Below the pieces are notes generated by a model. It ran no database searches and was not told the DNA's origin. It worked only from the letters and a program-made list of their open reading frames with translations. Positions 46,011-52,194 of a stretch of DNA of 52,194 nt are shown here, one piece after another; the stretch's first letter is position 1, and the number at the start of each line of letters is the position of its first letter. The DNA is taken from contig JAFRHH010000039.1 in assembly GCA_017433405.1 (NCBI GenBank), positions 1-52,194 of the forward strand. The letters are read 5' to 3'. A program made the position numbers and the translations under genes. Source of the stretch: Clostridia bacterium (GTDB taxonomy: Bacteria; Bacillota; Clostridia; Christensenellales; Aristaeellaceae).

Positions 46011-46376
46011 TCATATCGTCTGATCCGGATAATCATAAAAACCGCCCTTATGGAAGTTTTCGTTTCCCAGCGGAGTGGCAGTCAGTCTGAAAATCACACA
46101 TCCGTCCGGACAGACAATCGTCTTCGTATATTTGCTTTCTCCACCCAGGTTTTCCAGATCCCCTCCGCTCCTTATGGCTTCCATCAGCGGATAAAGCATC
46201 ATCATTGTCTTCGAACAGATTCCGTATCCTTCCCTGTTGACGGGACAGCCATATGTGCAGGTGTACCGGTCACCAATTTCTTCCCCGTTCCGGCAATACC
46301 GTTCCGTATGATCCCCGTGCAGGAACCCGGTGACCTCGATTTGGAACTCGTATTCTTCATCATACCACTTTTTCAT
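46011..46376 (-). CDS. TIGR04076 family protein
   Basis: A 121-residue cytoplasmic protein matching the TIGR04076 family: WYDEEYEFQIEVTGFLHGDH, YCRNGEEIGDRYTCTYGCPV, GYGICSKTMMMLYPLMEAIR, KYTKTIVCPDGCVIFRLTAT. Five conserved cysteines suggest metal or redox chemistry, but the family has no established function that I know. It is followed by the 45905 hairpin repeat and preceded by a GNAT gene after 46 bases, both leftward. Confidence 0.88.
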   Translation of the reverse strand: MKKWYDEEYEFQIEVTGFLHGDHTERYCRNGEEIGDRYTCTYGCPVNREGYGICSKTMMMLYPLMEAIRSGGDLENLGGESKYTKTIVCPDGCVIFRLTATPLGNENFHKGGFYDYPDQTI

Positions 46377-46422
46377 ATTCCCCTCCCGTTCGTGCTGAAG
46401 TCATCAGTTCATGGCATGTCGA

Positions 46423-46881
46423 TTATGTCAGGGACATCACGTAAATCTGGCAGGGATTCGCTTTATCCCACAGCTCTTCGATGACCTCGAATTCTTTGAA
46501 TCCCAGAGAGAGATAGAAGCGGTTCGTGATATCATAGTCATCATAAACTCCCATCTTCACCGTCTTTACCTGCAGGAATAAGTAACCTTTCTCCCTGGCT
46601 GCATTCTTGGCAGCTTTGAAGAGTTCTCTGCCGATGCCCTTCCGGTGTTCCTCCTGGCGTACGCCCATGACTGCCAGTTCGACCGTTTCCCTGCCTGTTT
46701 CCTTCAGACACAGGAACCCCGCATATTTTCCTGCTTCCTTTGCCGCGAAGAAGATCCATTCCGCGCAGTCCGCGATATATTTCTCCCTGCTTTCGTCCAC
46801 CTCAAACCATTCCCGAAGCGCTTCCAGAATTTCCCTGGCAATGGTTTTCTTCAGATCAGGGTCGTAAATCTGTTCAATCAT
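46423..46881 (-). CDS. GNAT-family N-acetyltransferase
   Basis: A 152-residue acetyltransferase. ETVELAVMGVRQEEHRKGIG is the acetyl-CoA-binding motif A and NRFYLSLGFKEFEVIEELWD motif B; the N-terminal helices (LKKTIAREILEALREWFEVD) are typical of small GNATs acting on amines. The frame runs to 47040, but ATG 46881 after AAAGGAT is the natural start and avoids overlap with the antitoxin gene. The substrate is unknown. Confidence 0.85.
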   Translation of the reverse strand: MIEQIYDPDLKKTIAREILEALREWFEVDESREKYIADCAEWIFFAAKEAGKYAGFLCLKETGRETVELAVMGVRQEEHRKGIGRELFKAAKNAAREKGYLFLQVKTVKMGVYDDYDITNRFYLSLGFKEFEVIEELWDKANPCQIYVMSLT

Positions 46882-46888
46882 TTTTTTC

Positions 46889-47206
46889 TTATCCTTTTGA
46901 TGTGGCTGCTGCCTGTGATGACCCTTTGGGCTTAAATTGCACATCAAGAACCATTCCCATGCCTTCAGCCAGCCTTTGAAGCAGCTTGATGCTTGGATTT
47001 CGTGTGCCGTTTTCCAGACGGCTGATTTCCGTCTGTGCAATACCAGTTTTCTCTGCCAGCTGTTTCTGAGTCAGGTTCTGGGATGTACGTGCTTCAATCA
47101 TCGCGCGAATTACATTCATTTCCGGCTGGATTTCCTCATACGCTTTCGCAAATACAGGATCCTTCATCTTTTCTTTCTTATAATCCTTCAGATTCATTAC
47201 ACTCAC
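46889..47206 (-). CDS. higA: XRE-family antitoxin (HigA-like)
   Basis: A 105-residue helix-turn-helix protein. RTSQNLTQKQLAEKTGIAQT and EISRLENGTRNPSIKLLQRL are the HTH_3 core, preceded by an N-terminal helix region (LKDYKKEKMKDPVFAKAYEE) that in such systems contacts the toxin. The start may be GTG 47206, overlapping the toxin stop by four bases, or ATG 47197. The toxin-first order is that of higBA. The perfect palindrome in the upstream promoter is its likely binding site. Confidence 0.88.
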   Translation of the reverse strand: MSVMNLKDYKKEKMKDPVFAKAYEEIQPEMNVIRAMIEARTSQNLTQKQLAEKTGIAQTEISRLENGTRNPSIKLLQRLAEGMGMVLDVQFKPKGSSQAAATSKG

Positions 47207-47580
47207 CTGCTTCCTTTCTTGCTTGTTACTGCGGCCTGTTGTCTTCTTAAGAAATCAGCCCTGTATTTCTTTGCCAGTTCGATCTGCGCTCTGGGTGTTT
47301 TCTGCGTCTTTTTGATAAATCCATGAGTAATGACGATTCGACCTTCGACATAGAAGAAGAACAGCGCACGAGAAATGTTGGAGCCTTGAACAGCTCTCAG
47401 TTCAAATATTCCATCCTCAAGCGGAGCGGAGTATGGTTCGCGCAGCGAATACCCTTTCTCTTCCAGAATCTCCATCAGGCCAACCATTTTCGCATTCATT
47501 TTAGGCTCAAGAGAATCAAGGAATTCCTGTGTTGGAGTTCTGCCATCTTCTGTATCGTAAAACTCTACTTGAAATTGCAT
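47203..47580 (-). CDS. higB: RelE/HigB-family toxin
   Basis: A 125-residue toxin of the phage-derived Gp49/HigB group. FQVEFYDTEDGRTPTQEFLD (P..eFl..L), LREPYSAPLEDGIFELRAVQ (kpl.dGlyElR), SRALFFFYVEGRIVITHGFI and KKTQKTPRAQIELAKKYRAD (FxKKtqktP..ei..A) are complete family motifs. It is a ribosome-dependent mRNA interferase in related systems. It lies first in the unit, followed by its antitoxin gene. Confidence 0.9.
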   Translation of the reverse strand: MQFQVEFYDTEDGRTPTQEFLDSLEPKMNAKMVGLMEILEEKGYSLREPYSAPLEDGIFELRAVQGSNISRALFFFYVEGRIVITHGFIKKTQKTPRAQIELAKKYRADFLRRQQAAVTSKKGSR

Positions 47581-47623
47581 CTACTTTGCTCTTGCCTCCT
47601 GAAACGATTTCAGTTGCACTCTT

Positions 47624-47652
47624 ATTATATGAGATATATCTCAATTCTGCAA
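47624..47652 (-). promoter_or_regulatory. higBA promoter with palindromic operator
   Basis: Minus strand: TTGCAG (47647-47652), 17-base spacer, TATAAT (47624-47629). The spacer contains the perfect 14-base palindrome TGAGATATATCTCA (47630-47643), well placed for repression by the antitoxin. Confidence 0.78.
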
Positions 47653-47717
47653 GTGCTGTTTTTTATCCTTGGAAAGTTCATTTTTTCCGATATTTTTTCC
47701 ATCAAATATCAGGATAC

Positions 47718-48200
47718 TCAAAGCTGAATCATCATATATCCGCAGGTGAATGGGAAAAAGTCATACTTCTCTGTCCCGGTATGAACCGCTCCGTTCCTTT
47801 CATACCATTGGCGCAGTACAGTGTTTTCCTCTACGATGCTCAGACGCATCATTTTACATTGATACTCCCGCGCGATACCGATGGCATGCCTGAGCAGTTC
47901 CGTTCCGATTCTGTTATGCCTGTACTCAGGCAATACTGAAAGATTGCTCAATTCACATTCACCGTTCTGTTTCAGAAGCAGTGAGTAATATCCCCGGATG
48001 ATACCGCTTTCTTCATCCAGAAACATGAGCCGGTGTTCCTGATCCATATGCCATATCAGCCGATTTTCATCCGTGGCAAAAGCTACATATCTTGGCGCGT
48101 TTTCCTCCGTAAAGCCGAATTCATCCGCCACTGTCTGATGGCTGCGCCGGATCACCTGCACGCATTCAGGTATTTCTTCTTTTCGGACTTCTCTGATCAT
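47718..48200 (-). CDS. GNAT-family N-acetyltransferase
   Basis: A 160-residue acetyltransferase: MIREVRKEEIPECVQVIRRS at the start, ELSNLSVLPEYRHNRIGTEL as acetyl-CoA motif A and VLRQWYERNGAVHTGTEKYD as motif B. ATG 48200 follows GGAGAG; the longer frame to 48248 lacks a ribosome binding site. It lies 63 bases after the methyltransferase gene. Substrate unknown. Confidence 0.87.
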   Translation of the reverse strand: MIREVRKEEIPECVQVIRRSHQTVADEFGFTEENAPRYVAFATDENRLIWHMDQEHRLMFLDEESGIIRGYYSLLLKQNGECELSNLSVLPEYRHNRIGTELLRHAIGIAREYQCKMMRLSIVEENTVLRQWYERNGAVHTGTEKYDFFPFTCGYMMIQL

Positions 48201-48263
48201 TCTTTTACTCTCCTGCAAATCCCGATTGTCGATCGTAAATGAACTCAAAATTCAATGGTTCTG

Positions 48264-49013
48264 TCAGTTGCTCTTTTTGCATCTGAAGAAGATGAACTCA
48301 GGGCGGTGAATCGTCCCGCCAAACAAAGCAGGATACTGCGCCCTCATTTCATCCGATAGATGGGCTTCCTGGCATTCCTCAATCATGAATCCTGCGCCGA
48401 TCAATCCGTTGATCAGGCTGGAAACCGTTCTGTGATAACATTCATAGCCGTTGACAACCCAGTCGACTTTCCGGAGTCCTTCCTTGCAGTAGTTTCGCAG
48501 GTTTGCATACAGGCGTTCCCCGGTTTCAGTGCGGGTATATCGGTCATATACACCATCCCAGGCTGTCACGATCGGATGAGACATGCTGAAAACGAATTCA
48601 GCATCCTTCTTCATCAGGTGATGGATCTTTTGCATCAGCCCGGGAAAGTCCTCCGCATAATCAAAAACCAGGGAGCTTGTCACAAGGTCAAATGTTTCGC
48701 TGATTGTATCAATATCTTCCATGGCCATCCGCTGATAGACGATATGATCACTGCTATTATGCTCTCGGGCATACTGCAGCATTTTTTCCGAAAGATCGAT
48801 CCCCAGAACAGATTTCGCACCCATTTCAGAATACTGCCTTGCATGCTGCCCCATACCGCAGCCTATGTCCAATACTTTCTTTCCGTGAAGATCCGGAAGC
48901 ATGCCAAACAGAATCGGCGTCTCGATACAATCATTAAAATTCACGTCATTGCTCCGGCTGCTCTGAAAGTTTTCAAAAAAATCTTTGTCGTCATAGACAT
49001 TCTGCTTTGACAT
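48264..49013 (-). CDS. Class I SAM-dependent methyltransferase
   Basis: A 249-residue enzyme. Motif I is KKVLDIGCGMGQHARQYSEM, followed by SVLGIDLSEKMLQYAREHNS and MAMEDIDTISETFDLVTSSL. The C-terminal part (RKVDWVVNGYECYHRTVSSL) is typical of small-molecule methyltransferases of this Firmicutes group. The substrate cannot be predicted. The ATG at 49013 has GGGAGG upstream. Confidence 0.9.
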   Translation of the reverse strand: MSKQNVYDDKDFFENFQSSRSNDVNFNDCIETPILFGMLPDLHGKKVLDIGCGMGQHARQYSEMGAKSVLGIDLSEKMLQYAREHNSSDHIVYQRMAMEDIDTISETFDLVTSSLVFDYAEDFPGLMQKIHHLMKKDAEFVFSMSHPIVTAWDGVYDRYTRTETGERLYANLRNYCKEGLRKVDWVVNGYECYHRTVSSLINGLIGAGFMIEECQEAHLSDEMRAQYPALFGGTIHRPEFIFFRCKKSN

Positions 49014-49096
49014 GCTGCACCTCCCTTGGAACGGAAAATCAAAATTGAACTTATTCTTCGAATGTCTGTTTCAGCAGTTCATAAAAGGAATCCATG

Positions 49097-49471
49097 TTAT
49101 TCGTGGTCTCTGACCCACTGAAGCAGTTCTTCATATTTCATGCTGCCGTCTGCGACAGCAAGCCCGATATGAACCAGTTCCGCATCCGTGCAATCAAGGC
49201 GGATACCGTTCATTTCAAGGAAAATAAGCATAATATATGTACCAATTCGCTTGTTTCCATCGACAAATGCATGATTGGAAATCAGCGCGTACCCCAGCCG
49301 GGCTCCCTTTTCTTCTTTTGATGGATAGAATTCCTGACTTCCGAAGCCTGCGAACGCACTCTCAAGTGCAGAATCCAGCAATCCTTCATCCCGTACACCG
49401 ACGCTTCCGCCGGTTGCTTCTGCAAGCAGCTGGTGCAGAAGTTTCACTTTCTCTTTGGAGAATTTAATCAT
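49097..49471 (-). CDS. doc: Doc-type Fic-domain toxin
   Basis: A 124-residue protein of the death-on-curing family. The Fic motif is HAFVDGNKR (67-75), with the short Doc form; VRDEGLLDSALESAFAGFGS precedes it. Phage P1 Doc phosphorylates EF-Tu and stops translation. The active-site residues are intact. The start overlaps the antitoxin stop by four bases. Confidence 0.92.
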   Translation of the reverse strand: MIKFSKEKVKLLHQLLAEATGGSVGVRDEGLLDSALESAFAGFGSQEFYPSKEEKGARLGYALISNHAFVDGNKRIGTYIMLIFLEMNGIRLDCTDAELVHIGLAVADGSMKYEELLQWVRDHE

Positions 49472-49710
49472 TTTGCAAGTTCCTCAAAAGCAGCTTTATG
49501 TTCACGAAGAATTCGTGCTGCAACGAAATCGATCTTTTCATCTTCAGTCATTTCAATCTGGGGTTCAGTATCCAAATCAATGACCAGATACTTTGGCCTG
49601 TTGTTCTTGAATACGACAATATGCCCTTTCTTCTCAGCCAATTTAGAAACTCTGGAAAAATTCTGATTTGCTTCTGTAGCAGAAACAATGGCGCCGGTAT
49701 CGATATTCAT
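49468..49710 (-). CDS. phd: Phd-family antitoxin of Doc
   Basis: An 80-residue antitoxin. VSATEANQNFSRVSKLAEKK is the Phd/YefM N-terminal domain and HIVVFKNNRPKYLVIDL its strand part; the helical C-terminus (FVAARILREHKAAFEELAK) would occupy the Doc active-site groove. ATG 49710 follows GAGGAGG. Coupled to doc and preceded by a promoter with an inverted repeat. Confidence 0.9.
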   Translation of the reverse strand: MNIDTGAIVSATEANQNFSRVSKLAEKKGHIVVFKNNRPKYLVIDLDTEPQIEMTEDEKIDFVAARILREHKAAFEELAK

Positions 49711-49730
49711 CAGAACACCTCCTCACCCAT

Positions 49731-49767
49731 ATAATACCAAAATTATAGGCAAAATTCAACCTATTAT
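49731..49767 (-). promoter_or_regulatory. phd-doc promoter and operator
   Basis: Minus strand: TTGAAT (49754-49759), 17-base spacer, TATTAT (49731-49736). An inverted repeat ATTATAGG-N10-CCTATTAT (49742-49767, 7 of 8 pairs) overlaps the spacer and the -35, fitting Phd autorepression. Confidence 0.7.
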
Positions 49768-49932
49768 GCTGTTGGTTTCAATCGTATTATATATTGTCAG
49801 ACTGATAAATTCTGCGCTAATAAATATTTCTACCGGAAATCTGGCTGAAAGAGCAGGAACGCCAACACAGGGCCAAGAAAGAGGACGAGATCGCCGTGCT
49901 GCAACCGCTCAAGTTGCAAAGCGGAAAAAACA

Positions 49933-50000
49933 GGACATTCGGGCATTTTCTTCACTTTTATGGGTTCATCCATCCGCTGCAACCGTCCGGGTTGCAGCAT
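49933..50000. repeat. Dispersed repeat with GCTGCAACC hairpin, copy 2
   Basis: Begins GGACATTCGGGCATTTTCTT and ends in GCTGCAACC-GTCCG-GGTTGCAGC (49976-49998). A further partial hairpin (TGCAAC/GTTGCA, 49900-49918) lies just to the left, so units may be tandem here. Confidence 0.78.
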
Positions 50001-50046
50001 ACGGAGATCACGTGCCTTGCCGTTGAAAATATGCTTGTATTCACGC

Positions 50047-51222
50047 TTAAAAATCCTTCATCGTCAAAAAATCTATCAGCCTCATGTGCCTGACTGTGCT
50101 CGTAGAATAATCCATATCATCGTTCGTAATCAGTATTTTCTGCCGCGCGTTATCCAAACCATTGAATGCATTAAATTCACGCTGATATGCTTTGTCATCG
50201 ATCACACTGTGAGCAACCTGAATCAGATATTCCTTTCCTGCTTTAGCAGCGATAAAGTCAATCTCTTTACCGGCATTATCGTACATTTTTATTTGATAGT
50301 TCCGATATAGGAGCTCAAGATACACGATGTTTTCCAGATTGTGATCAATATCATACCGGTTTCCTGGACAGCGAATGGAGTTCAAGGCCACATCGCCGTT
50401 GTAGCATTTCTTGTGAAACTGCAGTTCCTGTTTTGTCTTTGTGGAATATTGTCTGATCAGCTCGGTGGCAAAAGCCTTTTCCAGGTATTCCACATATTTC
50501 ATAATTGTATGTTCAGAGCACTTTTCCTTCTGTTTGACAGCCTTATAGATGGAATTGTAGGACACAATCCTCCCATTGGATCGCAGAACGAAATCGGCTA
50601 CGGCGCGGAAAAGCGATTCTTTCCTGATTTTAAACCTGCGTATGATGTCTTTGTAGATAATCGTTTCATCAATATCTTCCAGATACCGGATCATCGCATC
50701 CCCTTCAAACTCCAGTCGTTTAGGAAATCCACCCCAAATCAGATAGTCCGAAACGGAGATTGGACGGTTTAATTCAGCAGCATATTCTACCAGTTCCTTC
50801 CAGACAAAGGGGTGAATCCGGAAGGAAACATATCTTCCGCTTAAGGCTTCCGTAAATTCAGAAGAGAGCAGTTTTGAATTCGACCCGGAAATGAACACGG
50901 AACAGTTTTCAAGCCGCAGCGTCTGGCAGATTTCCGGCCAGTTATCCACTTCCTGAATCTCATCCAGAAAAACATAACACTTCCCTTCCTTCCGATGCTC
51001 ATCCACATACCGAATCACAAGATCAGCATCAGAAAGTAAGCTTCGAATTCGTTTGCTTTCAAATTCCAGAAAGACAATATTATCTGTTTTTCCTGAAATA
51101 ATATCTGCTAATTGCCGTAATATGGTTGATTTTCCACAGCGCCGAATGCCCGTTATTACTTTGATCAGGTCGCTGTCTTCAAAAGGTTCTATCTGCGCCA
51201 GGTAGTGTTCTCTCCGAATCAT
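50047..51222 (-). CDS. AAA-type ATPase with DUF4143 domain
   Basis: A 391-residue protein of the common 'ATP-binding protein/DUF4143' group. Walker A is TGIRRCGKSTILRQLA (about 24-39), Walker B CYVFLDEIQEVDNWPEI, sensor VFISGSNSKLLSSEFTEALS, then a winged-helix part and the C-terminal DUF4143 region with a nuclease-like strand pattern (GKEIDFIAAKAGKEYLIQVA, E-x-D...x-QV). Function is unknown; the group is frequent in accessory DNA. ATG 51222 follows GGGGAGGGG. A strong inverted repeat lies in its promoter region. Confidence 0.88.
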   Translation of the reverse strand: MIRREHYLAQIEPFEDSDLIKVITGIRRCGKSTILRQLADIISGKTDNIVFLEFESKRIRSLLSDADLVIRYVDEHRKEGKCYVFLDEIQEVDNWPEICQTLRLENCSVFISGSNSKLLSSEFTEALSGRYVSFRIHPFVWKELVEYAAELNRPISVSDYLIWGGFPKRLEFEGDAMIRYLEDIDETIIYKDIIRRFKIRKESLFRAVADFVLRSNGRIVSYNSIYKAVKQKEKCSEHTIMKYVEYLEKAFATELIRQYSTKTKQELQFHKKCYNGDVALNSIRCPGNRYDIDHNLENIVYLELLYRNYQIKMYDNAGKEIDFIAAKAGKEYLIQVAHSVIDDKAYQREFNAFNGLDNARQKILITNDDMDYSTSTVRHMRLIDFLTMKDF

Positions 51223-51243
51223 TTGTGATCCCCTCCCCCGGTT

Positions 51244-51272
51244 ATTATACTGCAAACTTTATCGAGGAACAA
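51244..51272 (-). promoter_or_regulatory. Promoter of the DUF4143 ATPase
   Basis: Minus strand: TTGTTC (51267-51272), 17-base spacer, TATAAT (51244-51249), 22 bases before the ATG at 51222. A TGCAAACT half-site overlaps it. Confidence 0.6.
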
Positions 51273-51286
51273 TAATAATTTGCAAT

Positions 51287-51328
51287 ATAGTGCAAACTAT
51301 TTATCGTATACAGAAAAGTTTGCACTAT
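51287..51328. repeat. Perfect 12-base inverted repeat upstream of the ATPase
   Basis: ATAGTGCAAACT (51287-51298) and AGTTTGCACTAT (51317-51328) around an 18-base spacer. A third similar half (TACTGCAAACT) lies at the promoter -10. It looks like a multi-site operator. Confidence 0.65.
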
Positions 51329-51777
51329 TGAAAAATCGATCATCTCTCAGATTCCGGTTTAAAACAAGAAAAAGGGGCTGTCTCACTAAGAATGCCTGTC
51401 GGGTTTTACTCTGCATTGGAAATGCCTTATGGCATCATCACTTCAAAACATCTTCCGGCTTTTTGTTCGGAACCTTGGGTGTGTACACCATCAGTTCCCG
51501 TTTGACCGCCGCATTCGCCATCGGAGGGGTTTTGCGGAAAGCTTTTAGAATCAAGCCTTCCGGGAGTCGAAGTGGCTGGATTCCCCTTCGGGCCGCAGCG
51601 GATATAGTCGACACTTAAGTTGTCAAGGGTGATTTAACCTTTCAAATACAAAGTCACTAAAGTGAATAAAAAACCTTTGTCAGTATAATCCTTTTTCTGG
51701 AATAATTCTATATCATAACAAACGAAAAAAACGCATGGCGCGTGATTACACCATGCGGATTGATTATTTTCTTGTTC

Positions 51778-51900
51778 TTATCTTGTCGAGGATTCAAAAA
51801 ATATCTCTATACTATCAAAGTCTTTTCCCCAGTTTGTTTCTTCTCTGAATTCCATCTTGCCAGGTTTGAGTTCGTCATCATTATCAATTAGACACAGCAT
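51778..51900 (-). pseudogene. Short leftward frame, probably a gene remnant
   Basis: Forty codons reading MLCLIDNDDELKPGKMEFRE and ETNWGKDFDSIEIFFESSTR. The composition looks protein-like (acidic, aromatic C-terminus), but there is no ribosome binding site and an in-frame stop lies just upstream. Family not recognised. Confidence 0.3.
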
Positions 51901-51979
51901 TCTGATAAATTAGGTAGACAGTTCGTCAGCGACCGGCCTTCTTCTGGGATCTTCTAACAGCCTTCAATCCTTTGTATTT

Positions 51980-52018
51980 CAACACTTTTTCGTAGAAAAA
52001 ACTATCGGAAAAGTGTTG
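51980..52018. terminator. Hairpin before the right-edge gene
   Basis: CAACACTTTT (51980-51989) and AAAAGTGTTG (52009-52018) around 19 bases, followed on the plus strand by CTTTTTT. It may be an intrinsic terminator shielding an insertion sequence from outside transcription, or part of its end. Confidence 0.5.
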
Positions 52019-52044
52019 CTTTTTTACTCGTTTTATGATATTAT
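52016..52044 (+). promoter_or_regulatory. Promoter of the right-edge gene
   Basis: TTGCTT (52016-52021), 17-base spacer, TATTAT (52039-52044), 33 bases before the ATG. It overlaps the end of the hairpin. Confidence 0.6.
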
Positions 52045-52077
52045 TTAGGTATGCTTTAGGTGGTTGGAGGTCATGAA

Positions 52078-52194
52078 ATGGGTAAGTACGCTGTGCCGGA
52101 ATCCATCCGTCAGATGAAGCCCAAAGGAACCATGGTCAAGTGCATTTCCGGGCATTATTATGTCTATGAATATTCCACCGTAACCGGGCCGGAC
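52078..52194 (+). CDS. Probable transposase N-terminus (partial)
   Basis: The first 39 codons of a rightward gene that leaves the window: MGKYAVPESIRQMKPKGTMV then KCISGHYYVYEYSTVTGPD. This start (GTMVKxISGxYYVYEY) resembles the N-terminus of IS1634/IS4-type DDE transposases of Clostridia as I remember them. GGAGG lies before ATG 52078; a second ATG in another frame at 52073 is ignored. Without the catalytic part the family is only probable. Confidence 0.55.
   Translation, partial: MGKYAVPESIRQMKPKGTMVKCISGHYYVYEYSTVTGPD

Larger units (their letters stand above)
49711..50046. other. 336-base gap: phd-doc promoter and a hairpin repeat
   Basis: Near phd lies its promoter. The rest (about 49800-50000) contains one full and one partial GCTGCAAC repeat. 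A rightward frame through 49845-49925 reads KEQERQHRAKKEDEIAVLQP, a charged stretch that may be a decayed gene, but there is no start or ribosome binding site. Confidence 0.45.
51223..52077. other. 855-base gap with gene remnants, repeats and an IS edge
   Basis: Contents in order: ATPase promoter with inverted repeats (51244-51328). A stretch 51400-51620 in which a leftward frame ends PPMANAAVKRELMVYTPKVP and NKKPEDVLK-stop, perhaps a C-terminal remnant. A small leftward frame at 51778-51900. A leftward tail reading KYKGLKAVRRSQKKAGR-stop (stop at 51926). And the hairpin and promoter of the right-edge gene. No intact gene is seen. Confidence 0.5.

Noticed and set aside
1-52194. tRNA, rRNA, riboswitch or replication origin
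   Set aside because: No cloverleaf, conserved riboswitch core or DnaA-box cluster was recognised when reading both strands; a covariance-model scan would be needed to exclude them fully.

Overview
The window looks like a chromosome segment from a gut- or rumen-type member of the Clostridia (Bacillota). The evidence is the set of gene families (GGGtGRT protein with a NifU-like scaffold, long clostridial-type Prs, short clostridial peptide deformylase, intracellular GH3/GH5 enzymes, BspA-like LRR protein), the strong GGAGG ribosome binding sites and the frequent ATG/GTG/TTG starts. The left half (about 1-25.7 kb) is clearly GC-rich. The right half is more AT-rich and carries toxin-antitoxin pairs, gene remnants and an insertion-sequence start. 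A family-level placement (for example an Aristaeellaceae-like lineage) would be a guess.

Layout. 1-1.2 kb: iron-sulfur scaffold pair and a broken Rpn tail. 1.2-10.8 kb: one leftward ten-gene operon for an Mrp/Mbh-type cation/proton antiporter with the gene order of the membrane module of archaeal membrane-bound hydrogenase. MbhE is fused to MrpB, three extra NuoL/MrpD-like pumps are present, and no hydrogenase genes are visible. 10.9-14.4 kb: prs, a secreted LRR protein and a variant deformylase. 14.8-17.5 kb: a metal-efflux module (separate HMA protein, P1B ATPase, ArsR repressor) with a strong promoter covered by a 38-base palindrome. 17.5-22.8 kb: queH, ybaK, GH5, GH3 and a small kinase. 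22.8-25.7 kb: a PLP-homeostasis module in which a MocR-type regulator, lacking the expected PLP lysine, is divergent from yggS-pdxY. Three half-sites exactly 24 bases apart lie between them. 25.7-33.3 kb: an ABC exporter, a GNAT-deoxyinosine-glycosylase fusion, DUF5131, two toxin-antitoxin pairs and an Rpn nuclease.

33.4-45.7 kb is the most interesting part. A LytTR regulator without a receiver domain and its DUF3021 membrane partner sit inside a block of leftward transcription units made almost entirely of secreted or membrane proteins. In front of four of these units, and once more as an orphan copy, I find the same promoter architecture: two 9-base repeats (ACCGYTYAG type) separated by exactly 12 bases, placed 33-34 bases upstream of an extended -10 box. 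The units encode a small SH3-domain protein with a double-glycine (bacteriocin-type) leader, a cystatin-like protein, SH3 and PDZ proteins, a HELLH membrane protein with a 51-residue two-helix partner, a CxxC-repeat protein and a glycine-rich VGGNV-repeat protein. I read this as an undescribed LytTR-controlled secreted-protein regulon.

46-52.2 kb: small accessory genes (TIGR04076, GNATs, methyltransferase), two more toxin-antitoxin pairs, a DUF4143 ATPase, decayed DNA and the start of a probable transposase. A separate recurring element, a 16-base hairpin fused to an AGAGGAG ribosome binding site, precedes four unrelated genes. I saw no tRNA, rRNA, CRISPR array or replication origin.
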